A stretch of DNA of 42,632 bases from DATBDE01 sp036270095. GTDB lineage: Bacteria; Actinomycetota; Thermoleophilia; Solirubrobacterales; Solirubrobacteraceae. The position numbers and the translations under genes were made by a program. The stretch covers positions 1 through 42,632 of the forward strand of contig DATBDE010000087.1 in the NCBI GenBank assembly GCA_036270095.1. The letters run 5' to 3'. Below are positions 1 to 7,485 of this stretch, one piece after another (the stretch's first letter is position 1; every line of letters starts with the position of its first letter). The notes beneath the pieces were generated by a model. That model saw only the letters and a program-made list of their open reading frames with translations, did no database searches and was not told where the DNA came from.

Positions 1-420
1 CGGCCATGCTCGATGCGGCCACCCGCTTGGTCGAGCTGCTCGACCACCCGCGGGGTGCCGCGGCCCTGGCCCCGCTGTACGAGCGCGAGCTGCTCTGGCG
101 CCTGCTCACCGCGGAGCAGGGAGCAATGGTTCGCCAGATCGAGCTCGCCGGCAGTCATCTCAAGCCCGAGAACCTTTCATCGCCACTTCCGCGCCATGAC
201 CCGCATGACCCCGCTCGACTACCAGAAGCGCTTGCGCCTCAGCGAGGCCCGCGCCCGGCTCACCGCCGATCCCCACGATGTCGCCGGCGTCGCGTACGCC
301 GTCGGCTACGACAGCCCATCGCAATTCAGCCGCGAATACCGCCGCATGTTCGGCGCACCGCCCAGCCGCGACGCCACCCGAACCCGCGAGCCAGCCTGGC
401 ACAGGGCGGACGCAGATTCA
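1..420 (+). pseudogene. AraC-family regulator remnant, 5' partial, internally deleted and frameshifted
   Basis: Two reading frames together give pieces of one AraC-type transcriptional regulator. The frame through position 6 reads the end of an AraC_N cupin-like sensor domain (LLDHPRGAAALAPLYEREL, then LLTAEQGAMVRQIELAGSHL) up to about 165. The frame through position 13 then gives the second half of the DNA-binding domain from about 172 (FHRHFRAMTRMTPLDYQKRL, VAYAVGYDSPSQFSREYRRM, FGAPP) to about 370. Family members carry roughly 30 residues with the first helix-turn-helix between these blocks; here they are missing and the frame changes at the junction. The 5' end lies outside the window. 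The protein cannot be a working regulator. The family call is firm; the exact ends are not. Confidence 0.85.
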
Positions 421-549
421 GATAACCCCCTTTGCGGCGAGGCTACGGGCGCACGCTGTTCTCAGCGGGCCAAGCACGCGACCGATCGCCGGGAAGGCCG
501 CTTCCATGCAACAGGACGGCAGCATGTCGGTCGCCGCTCGGCAGCACGC

Positions 550-830
550 TTGCGCTTCCGGCGTTGGTTCGGGCTCGAGGTCGGCCGCCGCCAGTGGCTG
601 GGTGTGGGACTGGCGTCCGCGGGCCTGATCGCGCTCGCGCTCACCGGTGACGTCCCGTCCGGGCAGCGCACCACCAACTACTCGCCGCCGGCCAATGATC
701 GCCTTCTCGGTAGTGCTCTCCGCGTTCGGCGTGGCCGCGCTCGTCGAGGGCTGGCGCCGGGGGCACGGCGTCCTGCTCGCCATCGCGACCGCCCTGCTAC
801 TGACGGTCACCCATGTGGTCCTAGGCGAGC
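550..830 (+). pseudogene. DMT/EamA-type permease remnant, frameshifted
   Basis: A short stretch resembles the middle of a drug/metabolite-transporter (EamA) permease. One frame reads WFGLEVGRRQWLGVGLASAG and then LIALALTGD, a membrane segment, to about 650. A second frame, from about 694, reads MIAFSVVLSAFGVAALVEG and then HGVLLAIATALLLTVTHVVL, the next two membrane segments in family order. The change of frame and the absence of the N-terminal and C-terminal thirds mean this is a dead fragment. Position 430-550 between it and the AraC remnant shows nothing recognisable. The family is inferred from remembered DMT sequences with the same block order. Confidence 0.65.
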
Positions 831-1334
831 GCCGAGCAGACGCCGAGCTCGAACGTGTGGCGCAGCGCGCGGAACGCCGCGTGCGACCCCTCGCGCATAC
901 TCAGAAGCGGATCCCAGTCGAGCTGGGTGCTCGCCTGAACGGTGACCGAGCGGTGGCCGTCCGGCGACGTGGCGAGGAAGTTCGTGTAGCCCGAGATGTT
1001 GCCGGTGTGGCCGTAGACCGTGCCACAGCGCGTGCGATAGCGGAAGCCCCGCCGCGTTTCCCCGGACCCGGAGGATCGAGCGGAACGGACTCGATCCCGC
1101 CGGCCGCCCAGACCACGAACATGTTCATCACCTCGGACACGTCGTCGCGCGACCCACGCGAGTTGTTGGCGTAGCCGTGCACGAAGGGACTCGCCATCCG
1201 GTAGCCGAGGGGCATCGTCGTCGCCCGCAGCTTCAGCGAGTCGAGCACGAGCTGATCGAGCGCGCGCTCGTACGACAGGCCCGTCGCGGCCACGGCAAAC
1301 AGGGCCGCGACGATGTTGTCCGTGTTCGAGTACG
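821..1334 (-). pseudogene. Serine hydrolase (beta-lactamase class/PBP-like) remnant
   Basis: Read leftward, the sequence begins at PYSNTDNIVAAL, carrying the YSN motif of beta-lactamase-fold serine hydrolases, and continues through LGYRMASPFVHGYANN and DVSEVMNMFVVWAAGGIES to about 1080. After a deletion and a frame change it resumes with FRYRTRCGTVYGHTGNISGY, where HTG stands for the usual KTG motif, and runs to the stop codon at 821 (FELGVCSALA). Everything before YSN, including the SxxK nucleophile motif, is missing. About 25-40 residues are also lost between the two blocks. The 5' break lies against a piece of an alpha/beta hydrolase on the opposite strand at about 1330. Confidence 0.8.
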
Positions 1335-1498
1335 GCACCCTCCTCGGACAGACCTACGCCAACAAGTTCCCCGACCGAATCCGGGCGATGCTGCTGGACT
1401 CGGTCGTCGATCCGGTGCCGTACTCGAGGAGCTTCGAGTCGTACGTCACCGATCCGGGGTTCGGCAAGCTCGGGCTCCGGCGCAGCGGAAACCTGTAG
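1330..1498 (+). pseudogene. Alpha/beta hydrolase (tripeptidyl-aminopeptidase type) fragment
   Basis: The rightward frame reads YGTLLGQTYANKFPDRIRAM, LLDSVVDPVPYSRSFESYV and then runs out at a TAG at about 1498. This matches the strand and helix immediately after the nucleophile elbow of proline-iminopeptidase-like secreted hydrolases, where the usual text is GGSYGTxLGQTYAxxFPDRVRAMVLDGVVDP. The fragment starts inside the GxSxG motif, so the nucleophile itself is gone, and the lid domain and C-terminal catalytic residues are absent. It is joined head to head to the serine-hydrolase remnant. The residues after SYV do not look native. Confidence 0.75.
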
Positions 1499-1524
1499 CG
1501 CACTACCGCCACCTCGGCGTGTCA

Positions 1525-1530
1525 TAGGCT
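1525..1530 (+). promoter_or_regulatory. Possible -10 box before the glycoside hydrolase
   Basis: TAGGCT fits the TANNNT -10 pattern and ends four bases before the ATG at 1535, so transcription would begin at or just inside the start codon (leaderless mRNA). No convincing -35 or ribosome binding site is visible. The same arrangement recurs elsewhere in the window. Confidence 0.3.
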
Positions 1531-1534
1531 GGCG

Positions 1535-2611
1535 ATGGTGACCTTCACCCGACACGTGGGGGGCGCCCTGCTGGCAGCCTGCGCAGCGTTCGCTCTCTGC
1601 GCGCCCGCCGACGCCAGGACCTTCGACAAGGCGTTCATGGGTCCGGAGTCCCCCACCGGCGCGTCGTCGTTCCCGCTGTATCGGGACCTGGGCGTGCGGG
1701 TGATGCAGACCGGGCTGAGCTGGAAGTCCACGGCGGCATCACGCCCCGCCGACCCCACCAACCCGGACGACCCCGCCTACACGTGGAAGGCGTCGCTGGA
1801 CGAGACCATCGCCGACGCGCAGGCCAACGGCATGCAGATGCTCCTCATCGTCCAGGACACCCCCGTCTGGGCCAATGGCGGTCACGCGGATGGGGCCTGG
1901 GCGCCGACCGATCCCCAGGACTACGCCAACTTCATGATCGCCGCCTCCCGGCGCTACCCGATGGTCAAGCGTTGGCTGATCTGGAGCGAGCCGTGCCGGA
2001 AGACCAGCTTCATGCCGATCACGCGCCAGCCCTACCAGCATCCGCTGACCCGCGAGCAGAAGGCCCAGGTGCAGCGCTACGCGGTGATCCTCGACGCCGC
2101 CTACGGCGCGCTGAAGGGCATCGACCCGAGCAACGTGGTCATCGGTGGGAACACGTGGAGCGTGTGCGACATCCGGCCCCTCGACTGGGTCCGCTATCTG
2201 CGCCTGCCCAACGGCGACCCGCCGCGCCTCGATCTCTACGGGCACAACCCGATCGGGCTGATCAAGCGCAAGCATCCCCTCCCGCCGAATTACCACGTCG
2301 TGGAGCTCGCGGACCTGCCGCGCCTGCAGGCCTACATCGATCGCTATCTCGGCCGCGGGCGGCCGCGGATCAAGCTCTGGCTGTCGGAGTACTTCCTCCC
2401 GACCACCGGCGATCCCCTGACCCAGTTCGTCGTGCCGCTCGCGCAGCAGGGGCCGATCATCCGGCAGGCCCTGCGCATGGTCCGGCGCATGCCGACGGTC
2501 ACCGGCTTCGGGTACGACTTCCTCTTCGACGCCCCTGGCAACGGCAACGCGGGGCTGATCACCGAGGACGGCCGGAAGAAGTCCGCGTACTACGCGTTCA
2601 AGCGGGGCTAG
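1535..2611 (+). CDS. Secreted TIM-barrel glycoside hydrolase (clan GH-A, GH5/GH39-like)
   Basis: A 358-residue protein with a cleavable signal peptide (residues 1-28, GGALLAACAAFALCAPADA). The rest looks like a clan GH-A (beta/alpha)8 retaining glycosidase: VRVMQTGLSWKS near the first strands, WLIWSEP with the likely acid/base Glu152, and KLWLSEYF with the likely nucleophile Glu285, followed by TGFGYDFLFD. Such enzymes cut or trim polysaccharides outside the cell, so at the edge of a polysaccharide locus it may process the exported polymer. Its stop lies inside the end of the convergent ligase gene (14-base tail-to-tail overlap). The asparagine usually preceding the acid/base Glu is replaced by Ser (WSEP, not WNEP). 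The substrate cannot be told from sequence. Confidence 0.8.
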   Translation: MVTFTRHVGGALLAACAAFALCAPADARTFDKAFMGPESPTGASSFPLYRDLGVRVMQTGLSWKSTAASRPADPTNPDDPAYTWKASLDETIADAQANGMQMLLIVQDTPVWANGGHADGAWAPTDPQDYANFMIAASRRYPMVKRWLIWSEPCRKTSFMPITRQPYQHPLTREQKAQVQRYAVILDAAYGALKGIDPSNVVIGGNTWSVCDIRPLDWVRYLRLPNGDPPRLDLYGHNPIGLIKRKHPLPPNYHVVELADLPRLQAYIDRYLGRGRPRIKLWLSEYFLPTTGDPLTQFVVPLAQQGPIIRQALRMVRRMPTVTGFGYDFLFDAPGNGNAGLITEDGRKKSAYYAFKRG

Positions 2612-4568
2612 CCCGAACGAGCTTGCGCAGTGACGGGTCGCGCGGGTTGAGGGCGAGCGCGCGCGCGTAGGCCCGCCGCGCCTCGCGGAGGTTGCGACCG
2701 CGGACGTCGAGGTCGCCGAGGAGCGCCCAGGTGAGCCACGCATGCGGCTCGCGGCGGGTCGCCGCGAGCAGGGTGGCCCGGCTGCTGGGGTAGTCGCCCA
2801 TCCGGGCGTAGGCCGCCGCCTTGAGGTAGTACGCGTCGAGCAGGTCGCCGTCGTAGGCCAGCGCGCGGTTTGCCGCGCCGACCGCACCCGCGGGCGCGCG
2901 CGCCAGCTGTCCCTGGCCACTGATCCGGTACGCATCGGCAAGCGTCTGGCGGGCCAGGAACCCGGCACCGAGCCCGAGGACGACCAGCGCGACGGCCAGC
3001 GCCGGCCAGGGCAGCAGGCGGCGGCGGAGCCCGCCCTGCGCCTCGTCGGAGACCAGCACGGCCGCGCCGGACAAGGCGATGCCGGTGAGGCCGGGCATGA
3101 GCTGCATCCAGTCCACGCTGGTGTGGACGAACCAGCCCACGCATCCCCCGGCGGCTGCGACGGTGAGCGCCCGCGCCGTCGGGTCGATGCGGCTGGGCGC
3201 CCGCCGCGCAACCAGGCCCATCACCACCCCGACGACGAAGAGCAGGAGCGCGAGCCCGCCGACCAGCCCCAGCTCGCCGAGCGCCTGCAGCTCGACGCTG
3301 TGCGGTTGCCGGATGTCCTCGATGGTGGCGCGGGCGCGGAAGTACGACACCGGGTAGTTGCCGGCTCCCACGCCCAAGAGCGGCGCGTCGGTGAAGTCGT
3401 GCCAGGCGACGCGCCAGAAGTCGTAGCGGTTGCCGGCGCCCGACACGAGCCGTGCCGACGTCGACCCGGCGGTGTCCGCCGTGGACTGGCCGGGGTGGGT
3501 GAAGATGTCGTACTGGCGGCTGATGGCATCGCCGATCCGTCCCGAGAACACGATGAGGACGACGACGGCGGCGACCGCCACGACGACGATCCCGCCGCGG
3601 CCGACCGTCGCGAGCATCGCCTTCGCGCGCTCGGGCGCCGACCGCAGCACGACCAGGCCGGCACCCCACACCAGGGCGACGGCGGCGGCGACGCCGAGCG
3701 CGACGTGCACCGCGCTCTGTGTCCTTGCGGCCGGCGGCCGGTTTCCCCCTGCCGTGCTGTACACATCGAGCAGGGTCGGCGCCGCGACGGCGAGGCCGCC
3801 GGCGACGAGCACGAGCAGCCACGCCCGGGAGACCCGCCCCGGGATCACGCCGAGGACAACGATGATGGACGCCCCCGCCGCCACCGCGACGCCGCGCGAC
3901 TGGGTCAGGACCATCAGGCTCGAGGCGAGCGATGCGACGCCCGCGCTCAGGGCCGACAGCGGCAGCGGCCGCGCTCGCTCCGCCATCGCGACGGCGGGCC
4001 AGAACGCGCCGACGAGCAGATAGGTGCCCAGGGCGTTGGGGTAGCCGATCGGGTCGGCCAGCCGCCGGCTGACGAAGTCCCCGGGGCCGCCGTAGCCAAG
4101 GAGCTCGATGGCCAGGTAGCCGACGGTGACCACGCCGCCCGCCCCCACCCCGGCGACCATGGCGATCGCTGCGGGCCGATCGCGCAGCAGATAGGTCGCG
4201 ACGACGAGGAACGCCGCGTACACGAGCCAGCGATTGGCGGTGAGGAGCGCGGCGCTCGATGACTCGGCCCAGGTGCTCGAGAGCACCGCCCACGCCCACA
4301 GCGCCACCAGGCCGCCGACCGCGAGCCAGAACGCGCGCCCCCTGGGTGCGGTGGCGCCGACGACGAAGGCAAGCGCTGCGGCCAGCAGCCCGAGGCCGAT
4401 CCAGCCCCAGGCCCCGATCGCGTAGTACGACTCGAGGAACGCGCTGATCCCGCAGCCGAGGCCGAGCAGCCCGGCGACCACGACGCGCGCCGTCCGGACC
4501 GCGGTCGACTCGGCCGGTCCGGCGGGGGCAGCCGTCCCGTTTGCGGTGACTGCGGTGGCAGCCGCCAT
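2598..4568 (-). CDS. O-antigen ligase/polymerase-family membrane protein with C-terminal TPRs
   Basis: A 656-residue protein with about a dozen hydrophobic segments over residues 30-540, and the Wzy_C/O-antigen-ligase signature around residues 395-450 (GVGAGNYPVSYF, then QPHSVELQALGELGLVGGLA). Proteins of this fold join or polymerise lipid-linked glycan units on the outer face of the membrane. The last 100 residues form about three tetratricopeptide repeats (ANRALAYDGDLLDAYYLKAA, RATLLAATRREPHAWLTWAL, ARRAYARALALNPRDPSLRK), an arrangement found in some bacterial pglL/Wzy-like ligases. The ATG start is preceded by TAGGGT six bases upstream. The locus encodes a second polymerase-type protein at 15692-18253, so one may act as polymerase and the other as ligase. 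The acceptor is unknown. Confidence 0.88.
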   Translation of the reverse strand: MAAATAVTANGTAAPAGPAESTAVRTARVVVAGLLGLGCGISAFLESYYAIGAWGWIGLGLLAAALAFVVGATAPRGRAFWLAVGGLVALWAWAVLSSTWAESSSAALLTANRWLVYAAFLVVATYLLRDRPAAIAMVAGVGAGGVVTVGYLAIELLGYGGPGDFVSRRLADPIGYPNALGTYLLVGAFWPAVAMAERARPLPLSALSAGVASLASSLMVLTQSRGVAVAAGASIIVVLGVIPGRVSRAWLLVLVAGGLAVAAPTLLDVYSTAGGNRPPAARTQSAVHVALGVAAAVALVWGAGLVVLRSAPERAKAMLATVGRGGIVVVAVAAVVVLIVFSGRIGDAISRQYDIFTHPGQSTADTAGSTSARLVSGAGNRYDFWRVAWHDFTDAPLLGVGAGNYPVSYFRARATIEDIRQPHSVELQALGELGLVGGLALLLFVVGVVMGLVARRAPSRIDPTARALTVAAAGGCVGWFVHTSVDWMQLMPGLTGIALSGAAVLVSDEAQGGLRRRLLPWPALAVALVVLGLGAGFLARQTLADAYRISGQGQLARAPAGAVGAANRALAYDGDLLDAYYLKAAAYARMGDYPSSRATLLAATRREPHAWLTWALLGDLDVRGRNLREARRAYARALALNPRDPSLRKLVRASPA

Positions 4569-4574
4569 CCGCCG

Positions 4575-4580
4575 ACCCTA
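4575..4580 (-). promoter_or_regulatory. Possible -10 box before the ligase gene
   Basis: On the minus strand TAGGGT (TANNNT pattern) ends six bases before the ATG at 4568, again implying a leaderless or near-leaderless transcript. No -35 element is recognisable in the preceding 30 bases, which belong to the 3' end of the upstream glycosyltransferase gene. Confidence 0.3.
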
Positions 4581-4586
4581 TTCCCT

Positions 4587-5366
4587 TCACGAGCGCCCGA
4601 TCATCCGACGTACCAGCTGGCGACCCGCCCGCACGGAGGCCAGCTGGAGTGTGCGCGCCCAGGTCAGGTCATACGCCTCGTCCTCGAGGACGCGCGCCCG
4701 ATACCAACGGTGCTCCCACCCGATCTGGCGCTGGAGCAGGGGATCGTCGACCCCGGCGAACACCCCCTTTCCATGGTGGTAGATGCACCCGAGGTACAGC
4801 GTGCCGAACTGCCCCCGGAACGCGTTCTCCGGCGCGACGAGACGCACGCGTTGTCCGCGGTCCCGCAACTGCTGCCCGATCATCCGGCCGGTGTCGCGGT
4901 GCTGCTCGGTGAAGAGGTCCTGGTCGAACCGCAGTGCCGGTGCCTCGGCGGCGGCGAAGACCATGAAGCAGGGGTGCGAGAAATCCGTTCCCTGCTCCTG
5001 CGCGAGCACGGCGTCGTAGGCCTCGAGCAACGCCATCACCCGCGGCCACCACTCCGCGCTGATCGGATGCGCGTCGGAGTCGAACAGGCAGACCAGCGGT
5101 CCCCGCGCCTCCCGCACCGCGCGGTCGAGGACCGCTGCGTGATCGTGACGCGTCCACTCGAAGTGCTTGGGACTCCTCGGGTACTGGAGGACGCGCACGG
5201 CCCGATCGAGCGCTGCCAGCCGGTCCGCCGAGGCCCGTGTGCGGTCCTGGTCGACGATGAGGATCTCCGCGAAGGCGTCGGGAGGCGTCGTTGCGCGCAG
5301 CTGCCGGATCAGCCGCGCCGTCCACGCGAAGTCGTGGAAGTGCGTCGTGACGAACGAGGCCTTCAC
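4587..5366 (-). CDS. Glycosyltransferase, GT2-like (GT-A fold)
   Basis: A 259-residue cytoplasmic GT-A type transferase. It opens with KASFVTTHFHDFAWTARLIR, has EILIVDQDRT as the nucleotide-sugar strand and a DSD metal-binding motif at LVCLFDSDAHPIS (about residue 95). The C-terminal part (FRGQFGTLYLGCIYHHGKG, then GWEHRWYRARVLEDEAYDL) contains the acceptor side. I chose the GTG at 5366 because its GTGA overlaps the stop of the upstream epimerase gene by four bases; a longer reading would add 24 unlike residues. It likely adds one sugar to the growing repeat unit. Donor and linkage cannot be deduced. Confidence 0.78.
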   Translation of the reverse strand: MKASFVTTHFHDFAWTARLIRQLRATTPPDAFAEILIVDQDRTRASADRLAALDRAVRVLQYPRSPKHFEWTRHDHAAVLDRAVREARGPLVCLFDSDAHPISAEWWPRVMALLEAYDAVLAQEQGTDFSHPCFMVFAAAEAPALRFDQDLFTEQHRDTGRMIGQQLRDRGQRVRLVAPENAFRGQFGTLYLGCIYHHGKGVFAGVDDPLLQRQIGWEHRWYRARVLEDEAYDLTWARTLQLASVRAGRQLVRRMIGRS

Positions 5367-6262
5367 CCGGATGCTCCGGCCTGGCCCTGAAACCACGCGG
5401 CGGTCCGGCGCAGGCCCTCGACCAGCGGCGTGTCGCACCGGACGCCGAGCGCGCCGGCTCGCCGCGGATCGCCGGTCCAGTGCAGCGGATCGCCCGGGCG
5501 GACCGCGCCGGTGAACTCCACGTCAGCCGCCATGCCGCTCACGGCGACGAGCGTTGTCGCAAGCTCGTGCAGGCTGGTGGACCGCCCGGAGCAGAGGTTG
5601 TAGGCCTCACCGCCGGCCGCGGCGCCCCGCGCCAGGGTGACGAGCCCGCGCGCCGCATCCTGCACGAACACGAAATCGCGACTCACGTCGGGTGAGCCCA
5701 ACAGGCGCAACGGACGCTCGCCAGCGTGCAGCCGGGTCAGCAGGTCGTAGACCACGAGCTTGCGCTGCCCGGGCCCGTAGACGGAGAAGGGCCGAACCGA
5801 CAGGCCGCGTACCCCGTGCAACCGGGCGTACAGGCGCACGTAGCCCTCGGCCGCGAGCTTGGAGACGCCGTAGGGCGACTTCGGCTCGAGCGGGTGGTCC
5901 TCGTCCATCGGGTGGTACCGGGCGTCCCCGTAGACCGCGGCCGAGGACACGAAGACCAGCACGGCGCCGCTGTCAGCGTGCCGGAGGCCTTCGAGCGCTG
6001 CCAAGGTGGGGACGACGTTGCGCTCCAGATCCTCCGTCGGGCGTTGCACCGACGGCGGCACGAGCGCGGCATTGGCGAGGTGGAAGACGGTGTCGACGGG
6101 GGCCGACGCGAGCGCCTCCTCCACGCTCTCCCGCGTGACCTCGACGTCCACGGCGTGGTCGAGCACGGTCACCTCGACGCCGTCGTCGCGCAGTCGCTCC
6201 ACCAGCCAGCTTCCGATGAATCCCGACCCCCCCAGGACGAGCGCGTGGCTGAGCTCGCGCAT
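5363..6262 (-). CDS. NAD-dependent sugar epimerase/dehydratase (extended SDR)
   Basis: A 299-residue extended short-chain dehydrogenase. It shows the Rossmann glycine motif GGSGFIG (residues 10-16), the SSAAVYGD strand, the catalytic YxxxK as YGVSK (about residue 142), and RPFSVYGPGQ, VSRDFVFVQDAARG and YNLCSG typical of nucleotide-sugar 4-epimerases and dehydratases. The NAD-binding Asp after strand 2 is present (VTVLDHAVD). It probably interconverts or oxidises a nucleotide sugar used by the neighbouring transferases, with UDP-glucose 4-epimerase-like activity the most common outcome. A TACGTT box lies eight bases before the ATG. Translation of the next gene starts in its stop codon (GTGA). 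Confidence 0.88.
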   Translation of the reverse strand: MRELSHALVLGGSGFIGSWLVERLRDDGVEVTVLDHAVDVEVTRESVEEALASAPVDTVFHLANAALVPPSVQRPTEDLERNVVPTLAALEGLRHADSGAVLVFVSSAAVYGDARYHPMDEDHPLEPKSPYGVSKLAAEGYVRLYARLHGVRGLSVRPFSVYGPGQRKLVVYDLLTRLHAGERPLRLLGSPDVSRDFVFVQDAARGLVTLARGAAAGGEAYNLCSGRSTSLHELATTLVAVSGMAADVEFTGAVRPGDPLHWTGDPRRAGALGVRCDTPLVEGLRRTAAWFQGQAGASG

Positions 6263-6270
6263 GGTGGACG

Positions 6271-6276
6271 AACGTA
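6271..6276 (-). promoter_or_regulatory. Possible -10 box before the epimerase gene
   Basis: TACGTT on the minus strand fits TANNNT and ends eight bases before the ATG at 6262, at the spacing expected for transcription starting on the start codon. It sits next to the stop codon of the upstream glycosyltransferase (6277-6279), so the epimerase and GT pair could have its own promoter. No -35 is seen. Confidence 0.3.
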
Positions 6277-7473
6277 TCAGCGCGCACCGGCGCCCATGCG
6301 CGCCGCCAGGTCCGCATACAGGGCCTCGTGCCGCCGGGCGATGGCGGCCGGCGTGTGCCCGTGCTTCCAGAAGGCGTGGCCCGCTTCGCCCATGCGGGCG
6401 GCGACGTCCGGGTGGTCGAGCACCTCCTGGATCGCGCGGGCCACGCGCTCGGGGTCCCTCGGCACCGCCAGGCCGCCGCCAGAGGCAGCGATCAGCTCCA
6501 CCAAGGAGGGCAGGTCGCTCGCGACCACGGGCGTCCTCAGGCTCCACGCCTCGAGGAACGCCGTCGGGAAGATCTCGGCCGCGGACGGCAGGCAGACCAC
6601 GCTGGCCGCGTCGACCCACGCGGCCCGCTCGTCGTCGTCCACCACGCCGGCATCCACAACGTGAGCGCCCCGCACGGGCGGGCCGGGGCCGACGAAGACG
6701 AACGCCGCGTCCGGATGCACGCGGCTGACGAACGGCGCCGCCCGGAGCAGCACGTCCTCGCCCTTGTAGCCCCGCCGGGCGCCGACAAAGAGGACGATCG
6801 GCCCTCCGAGCCCGTGCCGTTTGCGCACGGCCGCGCCCCCGCCCGCCGGCAGCGCGGGGCTGCAGATGCCGCAGAGCGCGATGCGGTCCGCCGGCACCCC
6901 GAGGCCCCTGCACACCGCCGCGTCGGATTCGAGCAGCGCGACCACCTTGCCGGCCCGGCGATAGACCAGCGCCGATGCCGGATCGTCCCCCCACTGGGTG
7001 GGATGGACGAAGGGGGTGATCGCGACGGGCACCCGCGCCGTCCGGGCAGCACGCACCGCGGCGGCCTTGACCAGGTCGCCGCCGAAGACGTGGACGGCGT
7101 CGGCGCCCCGGAGCTGCTCGGCGATGACCGGGGCCACCACCCGGGCGTAGAGCCCGGCGGCGGCGATCCGGTTGCGCCCGTAGGCGTGGCGGCGGAGCCC
7201 CGGGGTCACCTGGTAGGCGAGCGGCAGCATGAGCGCCCGCCGCGCCGCGGGCACGCGGATCGGCGCGACCCGCGCCGGCCCGTCGTCGAACGGCGCGAAC
7301 GGAGGCGGCGGATCGAGGCTGTCGGTCAGGCGGTTCGACGCGCCGCGATCCACGCGTTGGGCGAGCACGGTGACCTCGTGGCGCTCGCCGAGCTCGCGCG
7401 CGAGGAGCCGCACGAAGCCCTCCACGCCGCCGATCGCGGGCCAGTACGCGCGGGCGACGAGGACCAGGCGCAT
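6277..7473 (-). CDS. Glycosyltransferase family 4 (GT-B fold)
   Basis: A 398-residue GT4-type transferase. The N-terminal domain opens with RLVLVARAYWPAIGGVEGFV, the acceptor-side glycine-rich loop. The C-terminal domain carries LFVGARRGYKGEDVLLRA and the donor-binding E-x7-E block EIFPTAFLEAWSLRTPVVAS (about residues 300-320), then a helix ending in a C-terminal basic tail. It is cytoplasmic or membrane-associated, acting in assembly of the lipid-linked repeat. The gene follows the upstream GT4 gene by 12 bases with a GAGAGG ribosome binding site, so the two are co-transcribed. The sugar is not predictable. Confidence 0.88.
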   Translation of the reverse strand: MRLVLVARAYWPAIGGVEGFVRLLARELGERHEVTVLAQRVDRGASNRLTDSLDPPPPFAPFDDGPARVAPIRVPAARRALMLPLAYQVTPGLRRHAYGRNRIAAAGLYARVVAPVIAEQLRGADAVHVFGGDLVKAAAVRAARTARVPVAITPFVHPTQWGDDPASALVYRRAGKVVALLESDAAVCRGLGVPADRIALCGICSPALPAGGGAAVRKRHGLGGPIVLFVGARRGYKGEDVLLRAAPFVSRVHPDAAFVFVGPGPPVRGAHVVDAGVVDDDERAAWVDAASVVCLPSAAEIFPTAFLEAWSLRTPVVASDLPSLVELIAASGGGLAVPRDPERVARAIQEVLDHPDVAARMGEAGHAFWKHGHTPAAIARRHEALYADLAARMGAGAR

Positions 7474-7485
7474 CGCCGAACCCTC

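Noticed and set aside
1..1500. Frameshifts in the left 1.5 kb as simple sequencing error
   Set aside because: Large internal deletions and a junction of two unrelated genes cannot come from single-base errors, and the polysaccharide, catabolic and NRPS genes that follow show no frame breaks.
2742..4262. A 506-residue rightward frame opposite the ligase gene
   Set aside because: Its composition (Arg, Gly, His, Asp, Ala) is that of an antisense shadow; the ligase on the other strand has clear motifs and membrane helices.
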